A stretch of 64,000 nucleotides of DNA from Burkholderia sp. D-99 (GTDB taxonomy: Bacteria > Pseudomonadota > Gammaproteobacteria > Burkholderiales > Burkholderiaceae), in NCBI RefSeq assembly GCF_011605345.1, contig NZ_JAAOXM010000016.1, positions 1 through 64,000 of the forward strand, read 5' to 3'. The notes beneath the pieces are model-generated. The model had not been told where the DNA came from and did no database searches. It saw nothing but the letters and a program-made list of their open reading frames with translations. The translations under genes and the position numbers were made by a program. Of this stretch, positions 1 to 11,061 are shown piece by piece. The first letter of the stretch is position 1, and each line of letters begins with the position of its first letter.

Positions 1-136
1 CGGGCTTCACGCCCGCACGCTCCAGCACCGCGCGGATCACCGTCGCGCCCAGCTCCGGCGCCGCAATCTTCGCAAGCGAACCGCCGAATTTGCCGACCGC
101 GGTACGCGCGGCCGATACGATCACTACATCCGTCAT
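1..136 (-). CDS. acetyl-CoA C-acetyltransferase (thiolase), N-terminal fragment
   Basis: Only the first 45 codons are present; the gene runs off the left edge. The visible residues open with MTDVVIVSAARTAVGKFGG, which is the typical N-terminus of thiolase-family acetyl-CoA acetyltransferases (condensation of two acetyl-CoA, or thiolysis of acetoacetyl-CoA). The catalytic cysteine and the C-terminal His/Cys motifs lie outside the window, so substrate range cannot be judged. It lies downstream of the phasin gene on the same strand, which suits a role in polyhydroxybutyrate or fatty-acid metabolism, but it could equally be a beta-oxidation thiolase. Start at 136 is the only ATG fitting the family N-terminus. 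Confidence 0.85.
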   Translation of the reverse strand, partial: MTDVVIVSAARTAVGKFGGSLAKIAAPELGATVIRAVLERAGVKP

Positions 137-429
137 GTCCAGTTCCTGCATCGAAATCAGTTCGTCGTTCTGACGCCGGCGCGAGCCGGTCTCGGCTGGC
201 GATCGCGCTCCTCGGGCCATCCGGCGCGATAGCGGTCGCATGCCTGCGTACGGCGGGCAGCACCCGTTCGCACGGGCGGCGCACCAGTACGGCTCGCCGG
301 GTCACCGGCGCCTTGCGGCAAACCGGACGTGCGCCGGACACCGCGCGGCACACGCGGCGTCCGGCGCCATCCGGCGCCGATCAATCGTGTCGCGCCGGTG
401 CGCGACACGTGCTTGCGCGGCTACGCGGG

Positions 430-1014
430 TTACGCAGCCGATTCGCGTGCGGCCGCGGTGTCCTTGCGCGCGGCGGCAGCCGTTTGCTTCGCACCACGCG
501 TTGCCGTTTCGCTGACCGCATCGAAACCGCTCTGTGCGGCTTCGATCGCCTGCCCCGTCGCTGCGCGCACGGAGTCGGCCGCGGCGGTCGCCGCGGACAG
601 CGCCGAGTTCAGCGCGGCCACCACCGGCGCCGAGCCGGCCGGTGCGTGCTTCGACAGTTCGCCCAGCACGTCTTTCAGGCGCTTGTCGTTCTGTTCGTAT
701 TGCGCTTGCGCGACCTTCGCCCATTCGGACTGCGTCGACACGGCGATGTCGAACAGATGACGGCCGTACGAGACGGCCTTGCCGGCCGCTTCCTGCGGCG
801 CGGCGACCTGCTGCGCGAAACCCGCGGCCGGGTTGCTGCTGTTGAACGCGTTCTTCAGCTTGTCTTCGTATTCCTCGAGCGCCGTCCGGGCCGCTTGCAG
901 GTTGAGTTCGACGACAGCCTCGAAACCTTGGATCGCCGGACGGGCGATCGCAAACCACGCGGCGATACCGGACTGATAATCGGCGTTGAGTTTTTCGGGG
1001 GCAAATACGGACAT
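430..1014 (-). CDS. phaP: phasin (PHA granule-associated protein)
   Basis: A 194-residue phasin. The N-terminal half carries the family pattern (FAPEKLNADYQSGIAAWF, then amphipathic helices through about residue 150), and the C-terminus is an Ala/Lys-rich tail resembling the histone-like tails of some phasins. Phasins coat polyhydroxyalkanoate granules in the cytoplasm and limit their coalescence. The start is placed at 1014 (MSVFAPEKL) because an AGGAGC ribosome-binding site lies 8 bases upstream; an in-frame codon 21 bases further out has none. A thiolase gene follows on the same strand after a gap of about 290 bases, and an orphan ParA gene lies upstream. Family assignment is secure; the granule role is inferred from it. 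Confidence 0.9.
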   Translation of the reverse strand: MSVFAPEKLNADYQSGIAAWFAIARPAIQGFEAVVELNLQAARTALEEYEDKLKNAFNSSNPAAGFAQQVAAPQEAAGKAVSYGRHLFDIAVSTQSEWAKVAQAQYEQNDKRLKDVLGELSKHAPAGSAPVVAALNSALSAATAAADSVRAATGQAIEAAQSGFDAVSETATRGAKQTAAAARKDTAAARESAA

Positions 1015-1093
1015 CGGGCACGCTCCTGTTAGCAATGCGAGAGACGACGTAAGGAAAATTGGAAGCCGGAACGACAGCAGACTTCCTTATTGA

Positions 1094-1460
1094 CAACCCG
1101 CTACTTATTTGAGAACGGGAAGATGAAGGAGCCCATTCTAGATCGATTAATTGTCAATTAAATGGCATTAATAGTAGGTGTAAACCCTTATATTGATCCA
1201 TGACAACCGCTGGAGCCCTTGTTGCGCCGACATCGCAGACGAGGCCGCATGTCGCTCTGTCCCGCAATGTATTTTTACCTTTTTACAGGATAGCGGATGA
1301 TGACCTCACGCAACATTTACCAATCCATTATTCCGTTTATTAGAAAACCGGGGCACATTGAAAATGGAGCGGTCATCCATGTAATCGTTTTTTCTGGATT
1401 TATTATGAAATCGTTTCCGGGATTATTAATGATGGAATCAATGATCGGATGAATTGCGGG
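1094..1460. other. AT-rich intergenic region between phasin and parA genes
   Basis: No coding sequence is apparent. Base composition drops sharply: the 60-base lines at 1141 and 1381 each hold about 30% G+C, against roughly two-thirds in the surrounding genes. The phasin promoter must lie in the left part (on the minus strand there is a TTGACA near 1155-1165), but I could not fit a convincing -35/-10 pair with standard spacing. The right part holds several homopolymer runs of T. Confidence 0.6.
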
Positions 1461-1465
1461 TCGAA

Positions 1466-1493
1466 ATAAAAAATGGCCGCATGATGCGGCCGC
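1466..1493 (-). terminator. rho-independent terminator of parA-like gene
   Basis: On the minus strand, GGCCGCAT and ATGCGGCC form an 8-bp stem around a single central base (so a slightly larger loop in practice), followed by a T-rich tail. It lies just past the parA stop codon and separates that gene from the phasin gene. Confidence 0.75.
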
Positions 1494-1513
1494 TTCGTCG
1501 GGCAGGCGCGGGA

Positions 1514-2278
1514 TCAACCGGCCAGTTCGCGATGCAGTGCGAGGAACTCCAGCGCGAGCTTGTGCCCGGGTTCCAGATGGATCACCGGCTTGGACTGCTG
1601 ATGCGACTCGCGGATCTTCACCGATGCCGACAGCCGCGACGCGAGCACCGGCAACCCTTCTTCGACGAGTTCGTCGACCAGCCGCTGCGGCAGGCTCGCT
1701 CGCGGCTGGAACTGGTTGATCACGATCCCTTCCACCTCGAGCGCCGCGTTGTGGTCCTGCTGGATTTCCTTCACGTTCTCGAGCAGCGTGTACAGCGCGC
1801 GGCGCGAGAAATCGTCGCAGTCGAACGGGATCAGGCAGCGCTCGACCGCGATCAGCGCCGAGCGCGTATAGAAATTCAGCGCGGGCGGCGTGTCGATGTA
1901 CACGGCGTCGTACGCGTCGAGCTCGTTCAGTGCGTCGCGCAGCTTGTAGATCTTGTAACGCGACTCGAGCTTGCCGTGCAGCGTGTCGAGATCCGGATGC
2001 GCGGGCATCACGTCGAGCCCTTCGAACGGGGTCGGATGGATGAACGACGCGACGTCGACCGGACGGAAGTTGAACGTCAGGGCGGTTTCGAAGAAATCGG
2101 CGACACCCGGCTGCGCGTCGGCCGCGGCGTCGCCAAGCAGGTAGCGCGTGGAGTTCGCCTGCGCATCGAGGTCGATGACGAGCGTGCGCAGCCCTTCGCT
2201 TGCGCTGATCGCCGCCAGGTTGCAGACGATCGTCGATTTGCCCACGCCGCCCTTCTGGTTGAATACGACCCGCCGCAT
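1514..2278 (-). CDS. ParA family ATPase (orphan)
   Basis: A 254-residue ParA/MinD-type P-loop ATPase. The deviant Walker A motif KGGVGKST is at residues 9-16 (signature Lys9, phosphate-binding Lys14). The Walker A' region is VIDLDAQANST near residues 34-44 and Walker B is VYIDTPPAL near residue 127. Such ATPases bind DNA non-specifically as ATP dimers and position plasmids, chromosomes or large protein cargo. No parB, parS-like cluster or replication gene lies nearby, so it is not an obvious chromosome or plasmid partition operon. The neighbours are mpg/mug upstream and, beyond a terminator, the phasin gene. Cargo unknown; granule positioning is a speculation raised in the findings. Confidence 0.85.
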   Translation of the reverse strand: MRRVVFNQKGGVGKSTIVCNLAAISASEGLRTLVIDLDAQANSTRYLLGDAAADAQPGVADFFETALTFNFRPVDVASFIHPTPFEGLDVMPAHPDLDTLHGKLESRYKIYKLRDALNELDAYDAVYIDTPPALNFYTRSALIAVERCLIPFDCDDFSRRALYTLLENVKEIQQDHNAALEVEGIVINQFQPRASLPQRLVDELVEEGLPVLASRLSASVKIRESHQQSKPVIHLEPGHKLALEFLALHRELAG

Positions 2279-2380
2279 GGTGTCTCCTCGATCGAAAACG
2301 TCGAAAGGAGCAGCTTAGCCGGTCAATTGTGGCGGCCGCGTGACGCAGGTCGAATTGTGTGCGACCGGGCACGGCGCATA

Positions 2381-3004
2381 TCAGCGGCGCGACACCGGCC
2401 CCGATACATACCGGTTGCCCGGCACGCTCCACCGCCACGGCAGATCCGTAGCGACGCGAATGCCGATGCGCGGCCCGCCCGCCAGACCGGCGGGCGGCGC
2501 GACGCCGTCGTCGACGATCGCGAATCCTTCGTGCGCGCCGATCAGGTCGACGCCATCCTGCGCCCCGCCGATCCCCATCGCCTGGGTCAGCCGCGCCGGC
2601 CCCCGGCACAGGTCGCGATCGCGCGTCTGCGGCGGTCGTACCGCGCGCATCCGTTCGAGCCCGTGCAGCGGTTCGAGCGCACGGATCAGCACCCCCGTTC
2701 CCGTGCCATCCGGGCCACACACGCAGTTGCAGCACCAGTGCATGCCGTAGGTGAAATAGACGTACAGGTGCCCCGGCGGCCCGAACATCGTCGCATTGCG
2801 CGGCGTCTTGCCGCGATAGGTATGCGCGGCCGGGTCGATCGCACCGGCATAGGCTTCCACTTCGACGATCCGCCCTGCCCGGCCATCCGCGGTCGCGAGG
2901 ATCTTGTTGAGCAGTTGCGGCGCGACGTCGGTGGCCAAGCGGTCGAAGAACGCGCGGGGCAGCACGGTGCCGGGCCACGGAGGCGCGGTTTTACTGCGCC
3001 GCAT
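2381..3004 (-). CDS. 3-methyladenine DNA glycosylase (AAG/MPG type)
   Basis: A 207-residue protein of the alkyladenine glycosylase family, which removes 3-methyladenine, hypoxanthine and related alkylated purines by a monofunctional mechanism. Family landmarks are visible: LPRAFFDRLA near the start, IVEVEAYAG, the YRGKTPRNATMFGPPGH segment, YVYFTYGMHWCCN, and a C-terminal LCRGPARLTQAMGI stretch. The start at 3004 (MRRSKTAPPW) overlaps the last 14 bases of the upstream mug-like gene, suggesting translational coupling; longer N-terminal extensions would be translated through mug in another frame and read as low-complexity Arg/Ser. Together the two genes form a small base-excision repair unit. 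Confidence 0.9.
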   Translation of the reverse strand: MRRSKTAPPWPGTVLPRAFFDRLATDVAPQLLNKILATADGRAGRIVEVEAYAGAIDPAAHTYRGKTPRNATMFGPPGHLYVYFTYGMHWCCNCVCGPDGTGTGVLIRALEPLHGLERMRAVRPPQTRDRDLCRGPARLTQAMGIGGAQDGVDLIGAHEGFAIVDDGVAPPAGLAGGPRIGIRVATDLPWRWSVPGNRYVSGPVSRR

Positions 3005-3539
3005 CCCGCCTCTCCGGTTGAAGACCGGAAACGGCCTTCGCGTGCAGGCGCAGCTGACGGTACGCGTCGACCAGATCGTCGAGGCCGAACGCGAGATTTC
3101 TCCCGCTGGGATTGGGCAGCACCCAGACGCTCGCCCCCTGCATGCGGGCCGGTTGCAACCCCCACCGGACTTCCCGCTGACCGGAAAGCGCCGAGTACGC
3201 CGCCTTGCCGAGAAAAGCGACGAAGCGTGGCCCATAACGCGCCACCTTTTGGTCGAACTCCGCGGCCGCGGCAATGAATTCCGCGCGCGAAAGCTGATCG
3301 GCACTCGCGGTCGGCCGCTTCACCACCGCCGTCAGGCCGCAGCCATGGCGGAGTATCGCGCGATCGTCCTGCGGGGAAATTTCCGTCGGCGTGAAGCCCG
3401 CGAGGTGGATCACGCGCCAGAAGCGGTTGTTTCTCCCGGCGAAGTGGTGCCCGGTCGCCGCCGCGGTCAGGCCGGGGTTGATCCCGCAGAACAGCACGTC
3501 GAGATGTTCTGTGATGAGGTCGGGAAGTTCGTCAGCCAC
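2991..3539 (-). CDS. mug: mismatch-specific uracil-DNA glycosylase (Mug/TDG family)
   Basis: A 182-residue family-2 uracil-DNA glycosylase that excises U or T mispaired with G. The diagnostic GINPGL motif occurs about residue 17 and the second motif is NPSGRN near the C-terminal third. The GTG at 3539 (reading VADELPDL) was chosen for two reasons: the residual N-terminus then matches the length of known Mug proteins, and the only longer start (3623) would place a strong terminator hairpin (3571-3600) inside the coding region. It overlaps the downstream mpg-like gene by 14 bases. TDG-type specificity is inferred from motifs. Confidence 0.85.
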   Translation of the reverse strand: MADELPDLITEHLDVLFCGINPGLTAAATGHHFAGRNNRFWRVIHLAGFTPTEISPQDDRAILRHGCGLTAVVKRPTASADQLSRAEFIAAAAEFDQKVARYGPRFVAFLGKAAYSALSGQREVRWGLQPARMQGASVWVLPNPSGRNLAFGLDDLVDAYRQLRLHAKAVSGLQPERRDAAQ

Positions 3540-3570
3540 GTTTTGCCTGGCGCGCAAGGAACATCGACGT

Positions 3571-3600
3571 AAACGAAAGAAGGCCCGAAGACCCGGGCCA
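3571..3600 (-). terminator. rho-independent terminator downstream of ssb
   Basis: Minus-strand stem GGCCCG/CGGGCC (3594-3599 with 3582-3587) with a six-base loop, followed by TTCTTTCGTTT. It separates ssb from the mug-like gene and helps fix the mug start. Confidence 0.7.
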
Positions 3601-3659
3601 AGCAACCGGCTTGACTCGGACATTCGGGCCCATCGCGATGCAGGGTACCGATTTGCCGA

Positions 3660-4214
3660 TCAGAACGGGATATCGTCGTCCATCTCGTCGAAGCCGCCGC
3701 CTGCCGGTGCGCTCGGACGGCTCTGCGCGCCGCCGCCTGCACCGCCACGCGCCGCGCCGCCGGCACGGCCACCGCCGCCACCGCCGCGTTCCATCTGCTC
3801 GCCGCGACCACCGCCGCCACCACCATAGCCGCCGCCGTAACCGCCTTCGTCACCGCCACCACCACCGCCGCCGCCCGCACCGCGACCGCCGAGCATCTGC
3901 ATCTGGTCGGCGACGATTTCGGTCGAGTAACGATCCTGGCCGTCCTGGCCTTGCCACTTGCGCGTGCGGATGCGGCCTTCGATATAGACCGACGAACCCT
4001 TCTTCAGGTATTCGCTGACGATTTCGGCCAGACGGCCGAAGAACGCGACGCGGTGCCACTCGGTCATTTCCTTGAAATCGCCGCTTGCCTTGTCCTTGTA
4101 GCGGTCGGTCGTCGCGAGACGAATGTTCGCAACCGCGTCGCCGCTCGGCAGGTAACGGACTTCAGGATCGGCGCCGAGATTGCCGACGAGGATGACCTTG
4201 TTGACGGATGCCAT
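3660..4214 (-). CDS. ssb: single-stranded DNA-binding protein
   Basis: A 184-residue SSB. The OB fold spans about residues 4-110 (MASVNKVILVGNLGADPEVRY, then EWHRVAFFGRLAEI and GSSVYIEGRIRTRKW). A long glycine-rich disordered linker with runs of Gly and scattered Tyr/Arg follows, and the acidic tip ends DDDIPF, the conserved docking tail for SSB partner proteins. The protein binds ssDNA as a tetramer during replication, repair and recombination. An MFS transporter gene sits just upstream on the same strand, with uvrA divergent beyond it, so ssb is probably expressed from the region 3' of or within the transporter gene. The Gly-rich DNA repeats simply encode the linker. Confidence 0.97.
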   Translation of the reverse strand: MASVNKVILVGNLGADPEVRYLPSGDAVANIRLATTDRYKDKASGDFKEMTEWHRVAFFGRLAEIVSEYLKKGSSVYIEGRIRTRKWQGQDGQDRYSTEIVADQMQMLGGRGAGGGGGGGGDEGGYGGGYGGGGGGRGEQMERGGGGGGRAGGAARGGAGGGAQSRPSAPAGGGFDEMDDDIPF

Positions 4215-4315
4215 GTGTTTCTCCAGTAAATTCGATGCCGGGCCGCCGGCGCATATTGCCGGGACGGCCCGCCGGGCAAGCCGGCGAACGCCGCCGGTGC
4301 CTGCCCGAAGTGAGT

Positions 4316-5503
4316 TCAGGCCTTGCGCGGCGGCGCTTTCATGCTGGCCGCGATTATAAGCCACGCGGCAACGAGCCCCGAGCACGTGTAGAACACCGTG
4401 TTGGCGCCCCCGTGCTTCAGCAGCCAGCCGCCCACGATGCCGCCGAGTGCAAGCCCGATCGACTGCGTGGTGTTGTAGACACCCGTGGCCGCGCCCTTGC
4501 GCGAACCGGGCGCGAGCTTCGACACGAGCGACGGCTGCGACGCTTCCAGGATGTTGAAACCGAGGAAGTAGACGAAAAGAACCGCCGCCACAATCAGGAT
4601 GGTATGCGGCGCGCTGCCCAGCAGCAATTGGCCGATCAGGATAGCCAGAATGCCGCCGAGCAGCACCGGCTTCATCTTGCCCCGTTTTTCCGCGACGATG
4701 ATCGCCGGGACCATCATCACGAACGCGAGCCCCATCACCGGCAGGTAGACCTTCCAGTGCGCGGCGACCGGCAGGCCGCCGTCGACGAGCAGGCGCGGCA
4801 CGACGAGGAACAGCGCCGTCTGCGTCGCGTGCAGCACCAGCACGCCGAAGTTCAGGCGCAGCAGCTCGACGTTGTGCAGCACCTCGGCGAACGGCGCGGG
4901 CACGTGCACAGGCTTCGCCGCGTCGGGCACGATCCACAGCACGACGCCGATCGCGAGGATCGACAGCACGCCGACGATCGCGAACAGCCCGCTCATCCCG
5001 ACCCAGTGGAACACGATCGGCGCACCGACGATCGCGACCGCGAACGACACGCCGATCGAGCCGCCGACCATCGCCATCGCCTTCGTGCGGTTCTGCTCGG
5101 AGGTCAGGTCGGCGATGAACGCCAGCACCGCGGACGACACCGCGCCCATCCCCTGGATCACGCGACCGACGATGATCCACGTGATGTCGTGCGCGGACGC
5201 GGCGACGAAGCTGCCGATCGCGAAGATCACGAGGCCCGTGGCAATCACCGGCTTGCGGCCGAACTTGTCGGACGCCCAGCCGTAGAAGATGTAGAACAGC
5301 GACTGCGTGACGCCGTAGGCCCCGAGCGCGAGACCGACGAGCAGCACGTTGTCGCCGCCCGGGATGGTTTTCGCGTAGACCGAGAACACCGGCATGATCA
5401 TGAACAGGCCGAGCATGCGCAGCGCGAAGATCGCCGCGAGCGACGTGGTCGCGCGCAATTCGGGCGCGGTCATGCGGGAAGACGTGGCAGACGGATTGGA
5501 CAT
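4316..5503 (-). CDS. MFS transporter (DHA1-like, YajR type)
   Basis: A 395-residue major facilitator with about 12 hydrophobic segments. The family motif A between TM2 and TM3 reads GWASDKFGRKPVI, and motif-C-like glycines lie in TM5 (GGSIGVSFAVAIVGAP). It starts MSNPSATSSRMTAPELR; a second Met at residue 11 is an alternative. The C-terminus ends in a short basic tail without the extra cytoplasmic domain of E. coli YajR. Substrate unknown; drug/proton antiport is a family-level guess. The gene lies between ssb (downstream, 101-base gap) and the divergent uvrA. Confidence 0.85.
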   Translation of the reverse strand: MSNPSATSSRMTAPELRATTSLAAIFALRMLGLFMIMPVFSVYAKTIPGGDNVLLVGLALGAYGVTQSLFYIFYGWASDKFGRKPVIATGLVIFAIGSFVAASAHDITWIIVGRVIQGMGAVSSAVLAFIADLTSEQNRTKAMAMVGGSIGVSFAVAIVGAPIVFHWVGMSGLFAIVGVLSILAIGVVLWIVPDAAKPVHVPAPFAEVLHNVELLRLNFGVLVLHATQTALFLVVPRLLVDGGLPVAAHWKVYLPVMGLAFVMMVPAIIVAEKRGKMKPVLLGGILAILIGQLLLGSAPHTILIVAAVLFVYFLGFNILEASQPSLVSKLAPGSRKGAATGVYNTTQSIGLALGGIVGGWLLKHGGANTVFYTCSGLVAAWLIIAASMKAPPRKA

Positions 5504-5767
5504 CGGGAATGAATTTCGAATGATCGGAATGTCCGCCCGACACCGGGCGGCGGAAGATCAGGACCAGCGGCCCGGGAGGCTTGGCGGGCGACACGTCGGG
5601 GCAGGATTCAGGCAGCCCGCAGGCCACCCGGAACCGCGCGGCGCGGCCGCATTCCCGGCGCAGGCGCCGCCCTGCTGCCACCTGCTGCTAAGGCTGGGGG
5701 CCCCAAACGACGGCCTCGAAAAGCCGTTATAGTAGCAGGTTTGGTTCCCTCCATTTTCGCCAGGTTC

Positions 5768-8653
<2,886 letters not shown>

Positions 8654-8676
8654 CGCTTCCGCCGTCCCTCCCCTCC

Positions 8677-8709
8677 CGCGCGCGGCCGCCCGGCCGCGCG
8701 CGTCCCTTT
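8677..8709 (+). terminator. GC-rich hairpin after uvrA, possible terminator
   Basis: An 11-bp perfect stem (CGCGCGCGGCC with GGCCGCGCGCG, loop of four) 24 bases after the uvrA stop, followed by a weak pyrimidine tail (TCCCTTT). Stem strength is unusual, but the U-tract is poor. Confidence 0.5.
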
Positions 8710-8905
8710 GCACCGCGCAACCGGCCTCTTCTCGTTTTCCCTTCTGCGTTTACACCATGCGCCAAACGGCCCCGTTGCGGACCATAATGGCGGCTATACT
8801 TTACGGTCGTAAGGTTCGCCGTACGCACCAATCCGGTGCGGCGTCGGGCGAACACGGCTCTGCCGCGCATTCCGCGGCATGACACACGAACGACAGGAAT
8901 CCACG

Positions 8906-9991
8906 ATGGAGAAGCAACCAGACTCGTCTCGCGATGCGCAGAATCGCGAACCGCACCTGCGCAGCGTGCGGCTGACGAGCGACTTCAGCCTGCCGAAGCT
9001 GTCGGCACTCGAGATCGGCAGCTATGTGTTTGCGATCGTCGCCATGTGGCTCGTGATCGAGCTCAAGCTGCTCGGCGGGCTGCTGGCCGGCCTGCTCGTC
9101 TACCAGCTGATCCACACGATCGCCCCCGTGATCGAACGTCACACCACGAGCATGCGCGCGCGCTGGGTCGCCGTCGTGCTGCTGGCCATCGTGATCGTCG
9201 GCGCGCTGACGGGCCTGACGATCGGCATCATCGAACACTTCGAGCGCACGGTACCGAACCTGCAAAGCCTGCTCGACCAGCTGATGCAGATCGTCGAGCA
9301 GACCCGCGCACGCACGCCGGCCTGGATCGCGAACCTGCTGCCCGTCGACGTCGAGCAGATGAAGACGAAGGCCGCCGTGCTGATGCACTCGCACATGGAC
9401 CAGCTCCAGCAAAGCGGCAAGAGCGTCGCGCGCGGCTTCGGCCACGTGCTGTTCGGGATGATCATCGGCGCGATGATCGCGATCGGCGTCGAGCACGGCA
9501 AGGTGCGCCGGCCGCTGTCGACCGCGCTCGTCACGCGCGTGTCGCGCTTCGCCGACTCATTCCGCCGGATCGTGTTCGCGCAGATCAAGATCTCGGCAAT
9601 CAACGCGGTGTTCACGGGCATCTACCTGCTCGTCGCACTGCCGATCTTCCACCAGCGGCTGCCGTTGTCGAAAACGCTCGTGCTCGTCACGTTCATCGTC
9701 GGCCTGCTGCCCGTGATCGGCAACCTGATTTCGAACACGCTGATCGTCGCCGTGTCGCTGTCGGTCAGCATGGGCACCGCGATCGCGTCGCTTGCGTTCC
9801 TCGTGATCATCCACAAGCTCGAATACTTCCTGAACGCGAAGATCATCGGCGGCCAGATCGAGTCGCGCGCGTGGGAACTGCTGCTCGCGATGCTGATCAT
9901 GGAAGCCGCGTTCGGGCTGCCGGGCGTAATCGCCGCGCCGATCTTCTATGCGTACCTGAAGCGCGAGTTGTACCTGCTGCGGCTGATCTGA
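8906..9991 (+). CDS. AI-2E family transporter (PerM-like permease)
   Basis: A 361-residue integral membrane protein of the AI-2E/PerM family (PF01594). After a charged N-terminus (about 40 residues) there are paired TM segments near residues 43-75 and 90-115, a large soluble loop (about 120-200), then four or more TMs to the C-terminus, including the conserved PVIGNLIS region around residue 270. Members export small molecules or act as Na+/H+ antiporters; the name does not establish AI-2 transport. ATG 8906 was preferred over an earlier codon because of AGGA 9 bases upstream. A bidirectional terminator follows. Confidence 0.85.
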   Translation: MEKQPDSSRDAQNREPHLRSVRLTSDFSLPKLSALEIGSYVFAIVAMWLVIELKLLGGLLAGLLVYQLIHTIAPVIERHTTSMRARWVAVVLLAIVIVGALTGLTIGIIEHFERTVPNLQSLLDQLMQIVEQTRARTPAWIANLLPVDVEQMKTKAAVLMHSHMDQLQQSGKSVARGFGHVLFGMIIGAMIAIGVEHGKVRRPLSTALVTRVSRFADSFRRIVFAQIKISAINAVFTGIYLLVALPIFHQRLPLSKTLVLVTFIVGLLPVIGNLISNTLIVAVSLSVSMGTAIASLAFLVIIHKLEYFLNAKIIGGQIESRAWELLLAMLIMEAAFGLPGVIAAPIFYAYLKRELYLLRLI

Positions 9992-10012
9992 AGCAGTCCG
10001 CGCGTCGAAAGC

Positions 10013-10055
10013 GAAAAAAACGCCGCGTCCCGTGAAGGGCGCGGCGTTTTTGTTT
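10013..10055. terminator. bidirectional rho-independent terminator
   Basis: Stem ACGCCGCG/CGCGGCGT flanked by A7 on the left and T-rich sequence on the right, between the convergent permease and purU genes. It can serve both strands. Confidence 0.85.
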
Positions 10056-10103
10056 GTGGGGGCCGGCGATCCGGCGGCCGGATCGCGGTGCCCCGCGGAC
10101 GAA

Positions 10104-10988
10104 TCAGCGGAACACGACCGTCTTCGTCCCGTTCAGCACGATCCGGTGCTCGACGTGCCACTTCACCGCACGCGCAAGCGTCACGCATTCGACGTCGCGG
10201 CCGATCGCGGTCAGTTGGTCGGGCGTCATGCTGTGATCGACGCGCTCGACTTCCTGCTCGATGATCGGGCCTTCGTCGAGATCGGTCGTCACATAGTGCG
10301 CGGTCGCACCGATCAGCTTCACGCCGCGGTCGAACGCCTGGTAGTAGGGCTTCGCGCCCTTGAAGCTCGGCAGGAACGAATGGTGGATGTTGATCGCGCG
10401 CCCGGTGAGCTGCTCGCACATGTTCGGCGACAGGATCTGCATGTAGCGCGCGAGCACGACGAGATCGGCCTGGTGCTCGTCGATCACTTCCAGCACGCGC
10501 GCTTCCTGCGCGGCCTTCGCGGCATCGGTCGAACCGCCGATCAGCGGGAAGTGATGGAACGGGATGTTGTAGCTCGCGGCGAGCTGGTAGAACTCCTTGT
10601 GGTTCGACACGATCGCCGGGATCTCGATCGGCAGCTGGCCGGTGCGATAGCGGAACAGCAGGTCGTTCAGGCAGTGGCCGATCTTCGACACCATGATCAC
10701 GACGCGCGGCTTCACGGCCGCGTCATGCAGTTCCCAGCGCATCGAAAACTGCTCGGCGAGCGGAGCGAATTCCTTGCGAAGCGTGTCGAGCGCCGTCGCG
10801 GCATCCGCACCGCCACCGTCCTGCTCGAAGTGCACGCGCATGAAGAACTCGCTGGTGCGGCTGTCGCCGAACTGCGCCGAATCGAGGATGTTGTTGCTGC
10901 GCTCGAACAGGAAGCCCGAGACCGCATGGACGATGCCGTGCCGGTCGGGGCACGACAGTTTCAAGATAAAGCTGTGATCGGTCGGCAT
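10104..10988 (-). CDS. purU: formyltetrahydrofolate deformylase
   Basis: A 294-residue PurU, which hydrolyses 10-formyl-THF to THF plus formate, supplying formate for PurT and balancing one-carbon pools. An N-terminal ACT-like regulatory domain (SFILKLSCPDRHGIVHAVSGFLFE, residues 5-28 onward) precedes a formyltransferase-type catalytic domain with INIHHSFLPSFKGAKPY around residues 225-241, containing the Asn-His pair, and the later TTDLDEGPII segment with the catalytic Asp. Length matches the family. The start at 10988 (MPTDHSFIL) has GGGAGT 8 bases upstream. The Nudix/LysE/apt genes upstream share the strand, but a gap of about 70 bases separates them. Confidence 0.95.
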   Translation of the reverse strand: MPTDHSFILKLSCPDRHGIVHAVSGFLFERSNNILDSAQFGDSRTSEFFMRVHFEQDGGGADAATALDTLRKEFAPLAEQFSMRWELHDAAVKPRVVIMVSKIGHCLNDLLFRYRTGQLPIEIPAIVSNHKEFYQLAASYNIPFHHFPLIGGSTDAAKAAQEARVLEVIDEHQADLVVLARYMQILSPNMCEQLTGRAINIHHSFLPSFKGAKPYYQAFDRGVKLIGATAHYVTTDLDEGPIIEQEVERVDHSMTPDQLTAIGRDVECVTLARAVKWHVEHRIVLNGTKTVVFR

Positions 10989-11061
10989 GACCGCTACTCC
11001 CTTTGTTTCCGTATTCGTCAAATTGCCCGTTCGCGCCGCCGGACTGCATGCGCGGCACGCG

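Noticed and set aside
3004..3304. 100-residue N-terminal extension of the Mpg-like protein
   Set aside because: It is translated through the mug coding region in another frame; family N-terminus begins at 3004.
3700..3890. Short tandem GGC/GCC-rich repeats
   Set aside because: They encode the Gly-rich linker of SSB in frame; not a separate DNA repeat or CRISPR array.
5504..5767. LexA control of uvrA and ssb
   Set aside because: No CTGT-N8-ACAG sequence found in the shared upstream region, unlike at imuA.
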